A DNA stretch of 64,000 bases from Lachnospiraceae bacterium (GTDB lineage: Bacteria; Bacillota; Clostridia; Lachnospirales; Lachnospiraceae), in contig CAJTBF010000018.1 of the NCBI GenBank assembly GCA_910574195.1, forward strand, positions 1 to 64,000. Reading direction: 5' to 3'. The notes beneath the pieces are model-generated. The model worked only from the letters and a program-made list of their open reading frames with translations, was not told the DNA's origin and ran no database searches. The translations under genes were made by a program, and so were the position numbers. Of this stretch, positions 9,960 to 18,149 are shown in pieces; within the stretch, counting starts at the first letter, position 1, and each line of letters opens with the position of its first letter.

Positions 9960-11048
9960 ATGGAACGGAAATTGAGAGTGGGTGTTTTGGGCGCAACAGG
10001 AATGGTAGGACAGAGATTTCTTTCTCTGCTGGCGGATCATCCCTGGTTTGAAGTAGTTACGGTTGCGGCGAGTCCCCGGTCTGCCGGCAAGACTTATGAA
10101 GAAGCAGTGGGGGGACGGTGGAAACTGGATACCCCTATGCCGGAGGCTGTAAAGAAGCTGATGGTGCACAATGTCAATGAAGTGGAGGAAGTAGCGGCAA
10201 CCGTGGATTTTGTGTTCAGTGCGGTGGATATGAGCAAAGATGAAATCCGGGCCATTGAAGAAGCATATGCCAGAACAGAGACACCGGTCGTGTCCAATAA
10301 CAGTGCGCATCGCTGGACGCCGGATGTACCCATGGTGATACCGGAAGTCAATGCGGCACATTTTGATGTGATTGCGGATCAGAGAAAGCGGCTGGGAACT
10401 ACCCGCGGATTTATTGCGGTGAAGCCGAATTGCTCCATCCAGAGTTATGCGCCGTGTCTGGCTGCATGGAAGGAGTTTGGTCCCAAAGAACTTGTGGTGA
10501 CAACCTATCAGGCCATTTCCGGTGCAGGAAAGACTTTCCGGGACTGGCCGGAGATGGTGGAAAATATCATTCCGTATATCGGCGGGGAGGAAGAGAAGAG
10601 TGAGCAGGAGCCCTTACGTGTGCTTGGAAAAGTGGAAAACGGGGAGATTGTAAAAGCAGCGTTCCCGAAGATTACCTGCCAGTGTATCCGCGTGCCGGTT
10701 CTGAACGGGCATACAGCGGCCGTATTTATCAATTTTGAGAAGAAGCCTTCCAAAGAGCAGTTGATTGAAAAACTGGTAAGTTTCAAAGGTTTTCCGCAGG
10801 AAGAGAATCTGCCGAGCGCACCGAAGCAATTTATTCAATATCTGGAGGACGACAATCGGCCTCAGGTGAAGCTGGATGTGGACTACGAAAATGGAATGGG
10901 AATTTCCATCGGCCGTCTGCGGGAAGATACTATGTTTGATTATAAATTTGTCGGTCTGTCCCATAATACCCTCCGGGGTGCGGCAGGCGGAGCCGTACTC
11001 TGTGCAGAGGCACTGGCGGCAAAGGGGTATATACAGGCAAAAAAGTAA
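9960..11048 (+). CDS. asd: Aspartate-semialdehyde dehydrogenase
   Basis: Asd reduces aspartyl phosphate to aspartate semialdehyde for lysine, threonine, methionine and cell-wall diaminopimelate. ATG 9960 follows AGGAGG (9942-9947) and gives 362 residues starting MERKLRVGVLGATGMVGQRF, with the NADP-binding GATGMVG motif at residues 10-16. The catalytic cysteine is in KPNCSIQ (Cys158), and the substrate-binding histidine is in VLNGHTAAV. Length and motifs fit the archaeal/fungal-type subfamily also found in clostridia. A longer reading from 9882 lacks a ribosome site. Confidence 0.95.
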   Translation: MERKLRVGVLGATGMVGQRFLSLLADHPWFEVVTVAASPRSAGKTYEEAVGGRWKLDTPMPEAVKKLMVHNVNEVEEVAATVDFVFSAVDMSKDEIRAIEEAYARTETPVVSNNSAHRWTPDVPMVIPEVNAAHFDVIADQRKRLGTTRGFIAVKPNCSIQSYAPCLAAWKEFGPKELVVTTYQAISGAGKTFRDWPEMVENIIPYIGGEEEKSEQEPLRVLGKVENGEIVKAAFPKITCQCIRVPVLNGHTAAVFINFEKKPSKEQLIEKLVSFKGFPQEENLPSAPKQFIQYLEDDNRPQVKLDVDYENGMGISIGRLREDTMFDYKFVGLSHNTLRGAAGGAVLCAEALAAKGYIQAKK

Positions 11049-11120
11049 CGGCCAATAAGGTATACTTATTGCACTACTAATGTTCAACAAAGTATAGTGA
11101 TCGGATCATAGTGTACAAAA

Positions 11121-11145
11121 GAAGCTGCCCCTGGCAGCTTCTTTC
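11121..11145 (+). terminator. Rho-independent terminator after asd
   Basis: A perfect nine-base stem GAAGCTGCC / GGCAGCTTC with a three-base loop (11121-11141) is followed by TTTC. It lies 72 bases after the asd stop. Confidence 0.8.
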
Positions 11146-11463
11146 ACGTTTCGTACGCTTTTTTGACATGGCGTCTGCATTTTTTGCGGCACCAGTGTAT
11201 TACAAGTTCCTGTATGTTTCCCAGCCAATGGTTGAATCTCCCCAACCCGACCGTTGGTTCGTGCGAAAAACATATAATAAGGTGTATGATCACTTTAGGA
11301 ATTGTTTCTTTTATTTGTGATTATGCTAAGAAAAAGGGATTGATGAAATAAAAGGGGGAATCTGAATCTTTGGCACATTTCAGAATTGAGTTTGTAAAAA
11401 GTGGTGCATGACATTCGTATTTGTATGACTGGAAAATCAGGTATTAAAATCGAGTATCAAGGA
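11146..11463. other. Gene-free stretch between asd and the C_GCAxxG gene
   Basis: About 320 bases without a convincing gene; open frames here lack ribosome sites and protein character. A TATAAT hexamer occurs at 11273-11278 without a good -35. A weak promoter-like pair, TTGTAT (11421-11426) and TAAAAT (11445-11450) with 18 bases between them, could drive the following gene. Confidence 0.4.
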
Positions 11464-11473
11464 GATGCCTATT

Positions 11474-11893
11474 ATGCGGGAATATGTAAAGAACAGGGTA
11501 CATGAATTGTACTGGAATGAGGATATAAATTGTGCAAGGACAGCGATCATTTGTTTAAGTGAATTATTTGGAACCACGATTGAACCACAGGTAATCTGGT
11601 CTGCAGTTGGCTTGCATGGTGCAGGCGGGTATAGGGCGCAATGTGGTTTGGTCGAAGGAACGCTTATGTTTATAGGGATTTATCTTCATGCACTGGGAAA
11701 AACAGAGAGTGAAATTGTGTCTGCCTGTTATGATTTTGCATCTGCTTTTGACAGCATATTTGGTTCGTTAAGATGTTTTGAATTACGCCCAGCAGGTTTT
11801 TCAGAAAGCGATCCGCCTCATATGTGTGAAAATCTGACTTGTAAAGGCATTGAATTTTCATACCGGTATATCTTAAAGATCACTAAGAAATAA
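11474..11893 (+). CDS. C_GCAxxG_C_C family protein
   Basis: ATG 11474 is placed 9 bases after AAGGAG (11459-11464); the ATG at 11465 overlaps the ribosome site. The 139-residue protein has the spaced cysteines of the C_GCAxxG_C_C (TIGR01909) family: an early NCARTA, then GAGGYRAQCGLVEG, then LRCFEL, then HMCENLTC. The family is presumed to bind metal or a redox cofactor, but its function is unknown. The frame stays open after the TAA at 11891-11893 into a metallo-beta-lactamase-like fossil, so the 3' side of this gene has been rearranged. Confidence 0.75.
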   Translation: MREYVKNRVHELYWNEDINCARTAIICLSELFGTTIEPQVIWSAVGLHGAGGYRAQCGLVEGTLMFIGIYLHALGKTESEIVSACYDFASAFDSIFGSLRCFELRPAGFSESDPPHMCENLTCKGIEFSYRYILKITKK

Positions 11894-12094
11894 ACAATTT
11901 CCATTTCATTACCGGGACATACGGCTGGTTCCATTGGTATTGATGTGGACAATGAGTATTTGATAGTAGGCGGCGCATTGATGAATATGTTTTATCCCAC
12001 AGTTTCTATGTTGTATCATAACAAGGACAAAATGTTAGAAAGCGCACCCAAAATAAGCAGTAAAGAGATAGTCTGTTACTGGGCGCGCCCGTAG
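11894..12094 (+). pseudogene. Metallo-beta-lactamase-fold hydrolase, C-terminal fossil
   Basis: Directly after the previous stop and in the same frame, 66 codons without a start read ISISLPGHTAGSIGIDVDNE, then YLIVGGALMNMFYPTVSML and SAPKISSKEIVCYWARP, ending at TAG 12092-12094. The LPGHTAGSIGI segment is the metal-ligand region of metallo-beta-lactamase-fold hydrolases. The end, where the family usually has a Y-x-GHG-type motif, is degraded. The N-terminal half with the HxHxDH motif is absent. Clear coding similarity without start, N-terminus or ribosome site marks it as a fossil. Confidence 0.7.
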
Positions 12095-12147
12095 GGTGTG
12101 AACAGCAGCGATAATCTGAATTCCCCAATAATTTTATACAAAAATTT

Positions 12148-12177
12148 ATGGACAGGAAAGAAAAAGATCGCTATAAT
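12148..12177 (+). promoter_or_regulatory. Possible promoter for the ktrBA operon
   Basis: A consensus TATAAT (12172-12177) has ATGGAC (12148-12153) upstream with an 18-base spacer. The -35 match is poor. It lies about 95 bases before ktrB. I looked for a c-di-AMP (ydaO) riboswitch here and did not recognise one. Confidence 0.4.
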
Positions 12178-12269
12178 TATAAATGCTATTTTTGGGCGGA
12201 TTTTTGTAACAGGAAGGCGGAAGGTAGAACTGTTACGAAATTCTGGTGTATCGTGGATAGGGTTTTGGT

Positions 12270-13646
12270 ATGGAAAAGAAGAAAAATGTAAAATGGAATA
12301 CGCTGCGTGTTATGGCAGCAGGATTTTTTGGGGTGATTTTGCTTGGCGGAGTATTGTTATGGCTTCCTGTCAGCAATGCGCAGCCTGTTTTATTTCTGGA
12401 TGCGTTGTTCACATCCGTGTCGGCGGTATGTGTGACAGGATTGGTGACGATCACCCCAATCTCGCAGTTTACGCTGTTCGGTAAGGTGATCCTGCTTTTG
12501 CTGATACAGATTGGCGGACTTGGTGTCATTGCGTGTGCAACGATCTTTTTTTTCCTGCTGCGTCGAAAGATTACCCTGCGGGAGAGGGTGGTGCTTCAGG
12601 AGGCGTATGGAGCAGACCATCTTGGTGGGATCGTCGCATTTGTAAAGAAGGTAATCCTGGGAACACTTGCAGTAGAAGGTGTGGGAGCGGTGCTGTATGC
12701 GTTTCGGTTTATTCCGGAGTACGGAATAATTCGGGGAATCTGGTACAGTGTGTTTCATGCGGTCTCCGCATTCTGCAATGCAGGAATTGATATATTAGGA
12801 GAGAACAGTCTGGCGGATTATATGACGGATCCGCTGGTGAATTTTACGACGATGTTTCTGATTATTTCAAGCGGAATCGGGTTTGTGGTCTGGTTTGATC
12901 TGCTCAGCAACGGACAAAAGATATTTCGTCGGAAGTCCCGCGGGCGGTGGTGGTTTAACGGATTGAAACTGCAGTCGAAACTGGCTCTCATCATGACTGC
13001 AGTCCTGCTGGCGGCAGGGACAGTATTTGTGTTTCTGGCAGAGTATGGGAATCCGGATACCATTGGGAATCTGACACTGGGGCAAAAGGTAATGGCCAGT
13101 GCGTTTCAGTCTGTGACGACCAGAACGGCGGGATTTTATACAGTTTCCCAGGGGGCGCTGCATGAGGAGACGAAGTTGTTCTGTGCGATCCTGATGTTTA
13201 TCGGAGGTTCTCCGGGCGGAACGGCGGGAGGCGTGAAGACAACGACCTTTGTGATGCTGTTTCTGGCATGTCTTACATTTGTGCGGGGAGGCAGGGAAAC
13301 AGAATGTATGGGAAGAAAAATCAGCGTGCCGAATTTTCGGATGGGTTTTTGTGTGGTGATGGTAGCATTCACTGTATTTATTACGGGTACAATCGCGATT
13401 CTTATGATTGAGCCGGACGAGATACAGATGGTAAATGTCCTGTATGAAACGGCATCTGCCGTGGGAACGGTAGGGCTTACCGCAGACCTTACCCCGCATC
13501 TTAGCAGACTCAGCCATGTGGTTTTGATGGTGATGATGTATATGGGACGTCTGGGACCTTTGACATTGATGCTGGCGTTTGCCGGGAAGACACATCCCAG
13601 AGACCGGATCCGGAGTCTGCCGGAAGAGCAGATTATGGTAGGATAA
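12270..13646 (+). CDS. ktrB: Potassium uptake channel subunit KtrB (TrkH family)
   Basis: KtrB is the membrane pore of the sodium-dependent Ktr potassium uptake system. The 458-residue protein has four repeated membrane-pore-membrane units with the selectivity-filter glycines visible: SVSAVCVTGL near 50, AVSAFCNAGI near 165, SVTTRTAGF near 285 and TASAVGTVGL near 395. The loop-containing SPGGTAGG segment is also present. The ribosome site before ATG 12270 is weak. Its regulatory partner KtrA follows after 42 bases. Confidence 0.93.
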   Translation: MEKKKNVKWNTLRVMAAGFFGVILLGGVLLWLPVSNAQPVLFLDALFTSVSAVCVTGLVTITPISQFTLFGKVILLLLIQIGGLGVIACATIFFFLLRRKITLRERVVLQEAYGADHLGGIVAFVKKVILGTLAVEGVGAVLYAFRFIPEYGIIRGIWYSVFHAVSAFCNAGIDILGENSLADYMTDPLVNFTTMFLIISSGIGFVVWFDLLSNGQKIFRRKSRGRWWFNGLKLQSKLALIMTAVLLAAGTVFVFLAEYGNPDTIGNLTLGQKVMASAFQSVTTRTAGFYTVSQGALHEETKLFCAILMFIGGSPGGTAGGVKTTTFVMLFLACLTFVRGGRETECMGRKISVPNFRMGFCVVMVAFTVFITGTIAILMIEPDEIQMVNVLYETASAVGTVGLTADLTPHLSRLSHVVLMVMMYMGRLGPLTLMLAFAGKTHPRDRIRSLPEEQIMVG

Positions 13647-13688
13647 TTATAAAAGGTATGGAAAGTTTAGAGGAAGAGGAGAAGGAGA

Positions 13689-14330
13689 ATGAAAAAGCAA
13701 TTTGCCGTGTTGGGACTTGGCGGATTTGGAGCGAGCGTGGCAGTTACCCTGCAGAAGCTGGGATGTGAGGTGGTTGCAGTGGATCAGGACATGGAGCGCA
13801 TAGAGGATATCGCAGAAAGGGTTACTTATGCGATGCAGGCGGATATCGGGAATCCGGAGTTTCTTGAATCTTTGGGTTCCAGGAATTTTGACGGTATTGT
13901 TGTGGCAGAGTCGGGGGATATAGAAGCCAGTATTATGGCGACATTGGTTGCAAAGGAAATCGGAGTCCCTTATGTTCTTTGTAAGGCCAATAGTAAAAGA
14001 CATGCGGAGATGTTAAAAAAAATCGGGGCGGACGCCGTTGTTTTTCCGGAAAAAGAGATTGGAAAACGGATTGCGAAGAATCTTTTGTTTACAGATCTTG
14101 CGGACTGGATTGCATTGTCTCCGGATTACAGTGTCATGGAAATTGAAACGCCGAAAAAATGGGTAGGAAAGACATTAAAGGAATTGAATGTACGGAAGGT
14201 CCATGAGATGAATGTAATCGGAATCCGGGATGGGGAAGAGATGGACGTCACCCCGGATGCCGATAAGCCGTTGAAAGCCGGAACGATTCTCATTATTATG
14301 GGTTCCAATCAAGCGCTGGAAAAATTATAG
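13689..14330 (+). CDS. ktrA: Potassium uptake regulatory subunit KtrA (RCK)
   Basis: KtrA forms the cytosolic octameric ring that gates KtrB in response to ATP/ADP and c-di-AMP. The 213-residue protein has the RCK_N nucleotide-binding fold (LGLGGFGASVA at residues 8-18, acidic strand end VVAVDQD near 36) and an RCK_C domain from about residue 135 (KKWVGKTLKELNVR to TILIIMGS). Size and order match KtrA. It is translated from a GAGGA/AAGGAG-rich site and ends 22 bases before the next membrane-protein gene. Confidence 0.93.
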   Translation: MKKQFAVLGLGGFGASVAVTLQKLGCEVVAVDQDMERIEDIAERVTYAMQADIGNPEFLESLGSRNFDGIVVAESGDIEASIMATLVAKEIGVPYVLCKANSKRHAEMLKKIGADAVVFPEKEIGKRIAKNLLFTDLADWIALSPDYSVMEIETPKKWVGKTLKELNVRKVHEMNVIGIRDGEEMDVTPDADKPLKAGTILIIMGSNQALEKL

Positions 14331-14352
14331 AAAAGAGTGTAGGGGATAGAGG

Positions 14353-15438
14353 ATGCAGAAGAAAAAACATGTATGGAAGTGGTCTTGTCTTATGATTGGA
14401 ATTGCGGCCTGTTACTTATGCTATACCGGGTTTCAGCTGGTATCTGACAGAATCCGTTCCCGGCAGAAATGGGAAGAATACCGGACGGCCGGTGAGGAGA
14501 TGCCGGAGCAGTATGCAGGGAAAGGAAATCCCTCAGCAGTCGATGTGTTTGGTTCCGTGTATGTAAAAAGTATTGATTCCATTGACATCCGGAAATCGGA
14601 ATTTTCGGTTTCTTTTGAAGCGCTGTTTTGCTGGGATAAGGAGAAATATCCGGATTTTACAATGGAGGACAATTTTCAAATCTATAATGGAAAATTTACT
14701 GAGAATCTGCTGTTGGATGAGTATGACAGAGAGGAGATGCGGTGCCAGCTTTTTTATCTGAAGGGGAGTGTGAAAGAAGTATTTTCAACAAAAAGATTTC
14801 CCTTGAGTGCATATCAGCTTCGATTTTATCTGCAGCCGAAAAAAGATATGGGCGGGATTCATCTGCGCCGGCTGGAAGAGGGGTATGTGGGTGCGGACGA
14901 TCAGCTGAATGTGGCGGGTTTTCGGATGGAAGAGATCGACGTATCAGACTTTTATTATGAAGTTCCGTTACCAACGAGGTACGGAAGTTATGAGGGAGAA
15001 GAAGTTCCGGTGGTGTATTCGGAACTTCTCACAAGTATCGAGTTGAGCAGGGCTTCCTGGGGACTATATTTCAAGTGCATTATTGCATTGATCGGATCCG
15101 GGATCTGGGTGTTTTTCTGTTTCTTTATCTGTATTTATGACAGACTGGATAACATCGGTGTGATTTCTCCGGTATTTTTCGGTGTGGTGACCAATCTTCT
15201 GGTGGGAGCCAATCTGGTGCCGGACGCATTGGAGACGGGTTTACTGGAATATATCAACATCTGGGGGATTTATACCATATTGAGTGTGACGTTTATGATT
15301 ATCTATGTGAACCGAATCCGGTATTTCTGGAAGGAGGAAGCATATGCGCGGTATTTCGGGAAAGTGATGTTTTGTGAGATGGCGGCGATGACGGTTCTGG
15401 GGCATCTTGTGATCCCGCTTTGCGCGTATCTGAAATAA
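14353..15438 (+). CDS. Membrane protein of unknown function, 361 aa
   Basis: One N-terminal membrane segment (about residues 9-29) is followed by about 200 probably extracytoplasmic residues rich in beta structure. Four C-terminal membrane segments follow at about 235-260, 268-290, 298-318 and 336-358. No catalytic motif is recognised. It begins 22 bases after ktrA with ribosome site GGGGATAGAGG, and the shared terminator comes only after it. It is therefore the third gene of the ktr operon; an accessory role in potassium or envelope physiology is only inference from position. Confidence 0.75.
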   Translation: MQKKKHVWKWSCLMIGIAACYLCYTGFQLVSDRIRSRQKWEEYRTAGEEMPEQYAGKGNPSAVDVFGSVYVKSIDSIDIRKSEFSVSFEALFCWDKEKYPDFTMEDNFQIYNGKFTENLLLDEYDREEMRCQLFYLKGSVKEVFSTKRFPLSAYQLRFYLQPKKDMGGIHLRRLEEGYVGADDQLNVAGFRMEEIDVSDFYYEVPLPTRYGSYEGEEVPVVYSELLTSIELSRASWGLYFKCIIALIGSGIWVFFCFFICIYDRLDNIGVISPVFFGVVTNLLVGANLVPDALETGLLEYINIWGIYTILSVTFMIIYVNRIRYFWKEEAYARYFGKVMFCEMAAMTVLGHLVIPLCAYLK

Positions 15439-15490
15439 CTTCCGGGGATGTTGGAAAATAGAGGGCTTAAATATAGTCATAGTTGTGTTA

Positions 15491-15523
15491 AAACGGTGTA
15501 GCTATTGGCTATGCCGTTTTTGC
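15491..15523. terminator. Terminator after the ktrBA operon (also faces the ABC exporter)
   Basis: The 12-base stem AAACGGTGTAGC / GCTATGCCGTTT (15491-15502 and 15508-15519, one G-U pair) with a five-base loop is followed by T-rich sequence. It lies between convergent transcription units and can serve both. Confidence 0.7.
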
Positions 15524-15614
15524 TTTGGTGCGTTCCCGTTCTTTTAAATGTTCTTGAAACGCTTTTTCCATTCCTCCTGCGGTCTCTCGATTTTTGTTTT
15601 ACTCTTTTTATAAG

Positions 15615-16463
15615 TTATCTTCTCGCCGGAGCACCGCCACCTCGCATACCTGCGGCAACCTTGATGGTGGAGAAGTCCGCCCGGTCAAATTTGCGGACGC
15701 ACAGCACAAAGAAAAAGGCGCCGATAAAAATGGTAATAGCCAGCCCCATCAACGGCGTGATGACAAATCCGCAAATAGAGAACGCCATGCCCTGTTCAAC
15801 CAATTCCTCTGTGGTCAGCGTGTGCGCACCCAAAGTGAGATAACGGAAAATCGAGGTTGCATAGGTTAGAGGATTTAGATAGACGATGGGCAGTAAAACT
15901 CCGGGTATGATGGTGGTGGGGATATATGCGCCGGAAACAAAGGTCAGGGGCATCATAATCATGGAACTGAGGGTCTGAAAGGCGGGCGAGTTCCGTGAAA
16001 CCGTGGCCAGAAACAGGCCGATGGCGCTGAATGCCATAGCGGAAACCAACATTACCGCAGTCAGAAACAGGATTTGCAGAATGCCCACCCGCAGTCCAAG
16101 CACAATGCCGCAGATCATAGTAACGACGCCTTGTAGCGTGGCGATGACTGCCCCTGATAGAATGTGGCCCATGGAAATCTGTGTCCGTGCAATAGGTGCA
16201 ACCAAAACCTCTTTCATATAGCCGCTGGAAATGTCGGACAGGATATCGGAGGAATTATTTACGCTAACCTGAAACACGCTCATGATAATCACACCGGAAA
16301 TCAGATAGTTCATGGGTGCGTCAAGGCCGCTCATGGAAGATTTCATCAAAAACGAAAACGTTACCAGCATAAACATGGACATAAAGAGCGAGCCCAGCAC
16401 CCGTCCCTTGCTTCTGACATAATTTAGCAGATTTCTCTGCACGATAGCTGTAATTGGGTTCAT
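15615..16463 (-). CDS. ABC-2 type exporter permease (DrrB-like)
   Basis: The 282-residue protein has six predicted membrane segments and the ABC-2 family pattern: an amphipathic N-terminus (ITAIVQRNLLNYVRSKGRVLG), then membrane helices around residues 25-45, 55-75, 105-130, 138-160, 170-190 and 228-250. It is the permease partner of the ATPase encoded just upstream; its ATG overlaps the ATPase stop by four bases (ATGA). A GGAAAGGAG ribosome site lies inside the ATPase 3' end. DrrAB-like exporters move drugs or lipids; the substrate is not predictable. Confidence 0.9.
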   Translation of the reverse strand: MNPITAIVQRNLLNYVRSKGRVLGSLFMSMFMLVTFSFLMKSSMSGLDAPMNYLISGVIIMSVFQVSVNNSSDILSDISSGYMKEVLVAPIARTQISMGHILSGAVIATLQGVVTMICGIVLGLRVGILQILFLTAVMLVSAMAFSAIGLFLATVSRNSPAFQTLSSMIMMPLTFVSGAYIPTTIIPGVLLPIVYLNPLTYATSIFRYLTLGAHTLTTEELVEQGMAFSICGFVITPLMGLAITIFIGAFFFVLCVRKFDRADFSTIKVAAGMRGGGAPARR

Positions 16464-17431
16464 TCTCGAATCTCCTTTCCTGTAATTGCCAGGAACACTT
16501 CGTTCAGCGTTCCGTTTTTTACTTCAAAATCTGTAATTTTGCTCCTGTGTGCCGATAAAATTTCCAAGGCGACAGGGGCCTTTTTAGTATGGAACATCAG
16601 CTTGTTCCCATCTTTTCGATAGGAAATCTCTCGTTCACACAATGCGGCTTCCAACGATTCAGTCTGTGTGCAGACAACATCGATCTCCGTGCCCGTATAT
16701 TGGTGTTTTAAGTTCTCAGGCGTATCGTGGGCAACAATTTTTCCGCAATCCATAATGACGATTTTTGAGCAGACTTCCGCTTCGTCCATATAGTGGGTGG
16801 TAAGAAAGATCGTCATATTTTTTTGTTTTTGAAGCCGCTGAATATATTCCCACACATTTGCTCTGGTTTGTGGATCCAGACCGGTGGTGGGTTCGTCCAG
16901 AAATAAAACCTTGGGATCGTGTACCAGCCCTCTGGCAATCTCAGCCCGCCCCTTCATACCGCCGGACAGACTGCTCACTGCCGCCCGTCGCCATTCTGTA
17001 AGTTCTACCAGATCAAGGGCAAAGTCGATGCGCTCACGCACCTCATTTTTCGGTACTTTGTAGAAGCTGCAATAGTATTTCAGGTTTTCTTCCACTGTCA
17101 TTTGAGCGTCGAGAGTGGAATCCTGAAAGACGATCCCGATGTCTTTGCGCACTAAACTGCGTTCTTGGCAAACATCATGGCCGTTGATTGTCAGAGTTCC
17201 CTCCGTTTTGTCAAGGATCGTACACAGGGTATTGATCGTCGTGCTTTTGCCTGCGCCGTTGGGGCTGAGAAAAGCAAAAATACTGCCCTCGTTCACGGTG
17301 AAGGAAATATTATCCACCGCTGTAAAATCCCCGTACTTTTTAGAGAAATGCTCCACTTGTATGATTGGGTTTATGTTGTTACCTCCTAATAGTAATTTAT
17401 AAAAATTAAGTCCTATGCGAATGACTCGCAT
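16460..17431 (-). CDS. ABC exporter ATP-binding protein (DrrA-like)
   Basis: It supplies ATP hydrolysis for the neighbouring permease. With the ATG at 17431 the protein has 323 residues: Walker A SPNGAGKST at 56-64, signature LSGGMKGRAE at 155-164, Walker B VLFLDE at 175-180, H-loop in TTHYMDEAE and a DUF4162-like tail. The start is a problem: ATG 17431 lies inside a hairpin without a good ribosome site, while the only strong AGGAGG (17387-17382) precedes an ATA codon at 17374. The first Walker A glycine is serine, and LSGGMK is followed by GRA instead of the usual RRL-type sequence. Whether the protein is fully active is uncertain. Confidence 0.85.
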   Translation of the reverse strand: MRVIRIGLNFYKLLLGGNNINPIIQVEHFSKKYGDFTAVDNISFTVNEGSIFAFLSPNGAGKSTTINTLCTILDKTEGTLTINGHDVCQERSLVRKDIGIVFQDSTLDAQMTVEENLKYYCSFYKVPKNEVRERIDFALDLVELTEWRRAAVSSLSGGMKGRAEIARGLVHDPKVLFLDEPTTGLDPQTRANVWEYIQRLQKQKNMTIFLTTHYMDEAEVCSKIVIMDCGKIVAHDTPENLKHQYTGTEIDVVCTQTESLEAALCEREISYRKDGNKLMFHTKKAPVALEILSAHRSKITDFEVKNGTLNEVFLAITGKEIRE

Positions 17432-17439
17432 AGGACTTA
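17407..17439. promoter_or_regulatory. 13-base-pair hairpin/operator ahead of the ABC exporter
   Basis: A perfect inverted repeat (TAAGTCCTATGCG / CGCATAGGACTTA) with a seven-base loop lies between the exporter's ribosome site and its likely promoter. It could be the binding site of the adjacent MarR regulator or an RNA hairpin in the leader; sequence alone does not decide. Confidence 0.55.
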
Positions 17440-17446
17440 TCTCTAT

Positions 17447-17472
17447 AGTAATCTATATCAGTAATCTATATC
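17447..17472. repeat. Perfect tandem 13-base repeat
   Basis: AGTAATCTATATC occurs twice in direct succession immediately upstream of the exporter hairpin. In the minus direction it reads GATATAGATTACT twice and contains TATAGA -10-like hexamers, so it probably overlaps the exporter promoter. Confidence 0.7.
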
Positions 17473-17517
17473 GCCTCAGCTATTTTGTTGTTTGATTCTG
17501 TGTTTTTACAAAGACCG

Positions 17518-17943
17518 TCATCTCCAAATATCGCCCAGTTCTATTAATCTGGCTTGTATGCGGACATAGGCTTTTGCATCCTCTTCCCCTAAAGCCTCCA
17601 GCATTTTTGCCACTGAATGAATCATTCCGATTCGGCGCTCTTCGACCAGGGCAATCCCTTTTTCTGTCAGGCAGACAATGACCTGTCGGCTGTCTGAGGG
17701 GTCAGGGGTTCGTGTAATTACATCCTGTCCCTCTAAAGATTTCAGCATGGCCGCGACTCTCGCCGTAGTCAGCATAAGCGCTTTGCTCATGTCTTTAGGA
17801 TATGCCCGGTTTCCGTTTGCTGCCAAATAATATAATGCTAAAACTTCGCCTCTTGCTATTTGGGATATGGTTCGCTCCATCTTAATTTGCGGTGCAGAGG
17901 CGCGCATATCAATAAGCTGTATTGCTAATTCAGTGTAGTCCAT
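17518..17943 (-). CDS. MarR family transcriptional regulator
   Basis: From ATG 17943 the protein has 141 residues with the MarR winged helix-turn-helix: ISQIARGEVLALYYLAANG, then KDMSKALMLTTARVAAMLKSLEGQDVITRTPDPSDSRQ with the typical wing DPSDSRQ, then a C-terminal dimerisation helix. A longer reading to 18012 adds 23 residues without a better start. It is transcribed in the same direction as the ABC exporter and lies upstream of it, as in many MarR-controlled efflux loci. The 13-base-pair inverted repeat at 17407-17439 is a candidate operator. Confidence 0.88.
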   Translation of the reverse strand: MDYTELAIQLIDMRASAPQIKMERTISQIARGEVLALYYLAANGNRAYPKDMSKALMLTTARVAAMLKSLEGQDVITRTPDPSDSRQVIVCLTEKGIALVEERRIGMIHSVAKMLEALGEEDAKAYVRIQARLIELGDIWR

Positions 17944-18149
17944 GTGTTGTTCGTACCTTCTAAGATTACTAACTCTGTTAGATGTTATAACACAGATTTT
18001 TGCCGCTGTCAATGGGATAAGAAAAAATTTTTATCGAAAATCTCAATGTAAAGCTTGTCATTGCGGACCAATGTTCGCTTGCAGGTGCTTTGCTGTCTTC
18101 AATGTGTTTAGAACATGCTCGCAATCATTCAATTTACGGAGTATAAAAA

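Noticed and set aside
11111-11351. Open frames of 60-70 codons after asd
   Set aside because: They overlap the asd terminator or lack a ribosome site, have no protein-like pattern and overlap each other in different frames.
12100-12269. c-di-AMP riboswitch upstream of ktrB
   Set aside because: Expected biologically, but the conserved ydaO-type sequence blocks could not be recognised; a covariance search would be needed.
12098-12484. Open frame overlapping the start of ktrB
   Set aside because: It is in another frame over the well-supported ktrB coding sequence and has no ribosome site.
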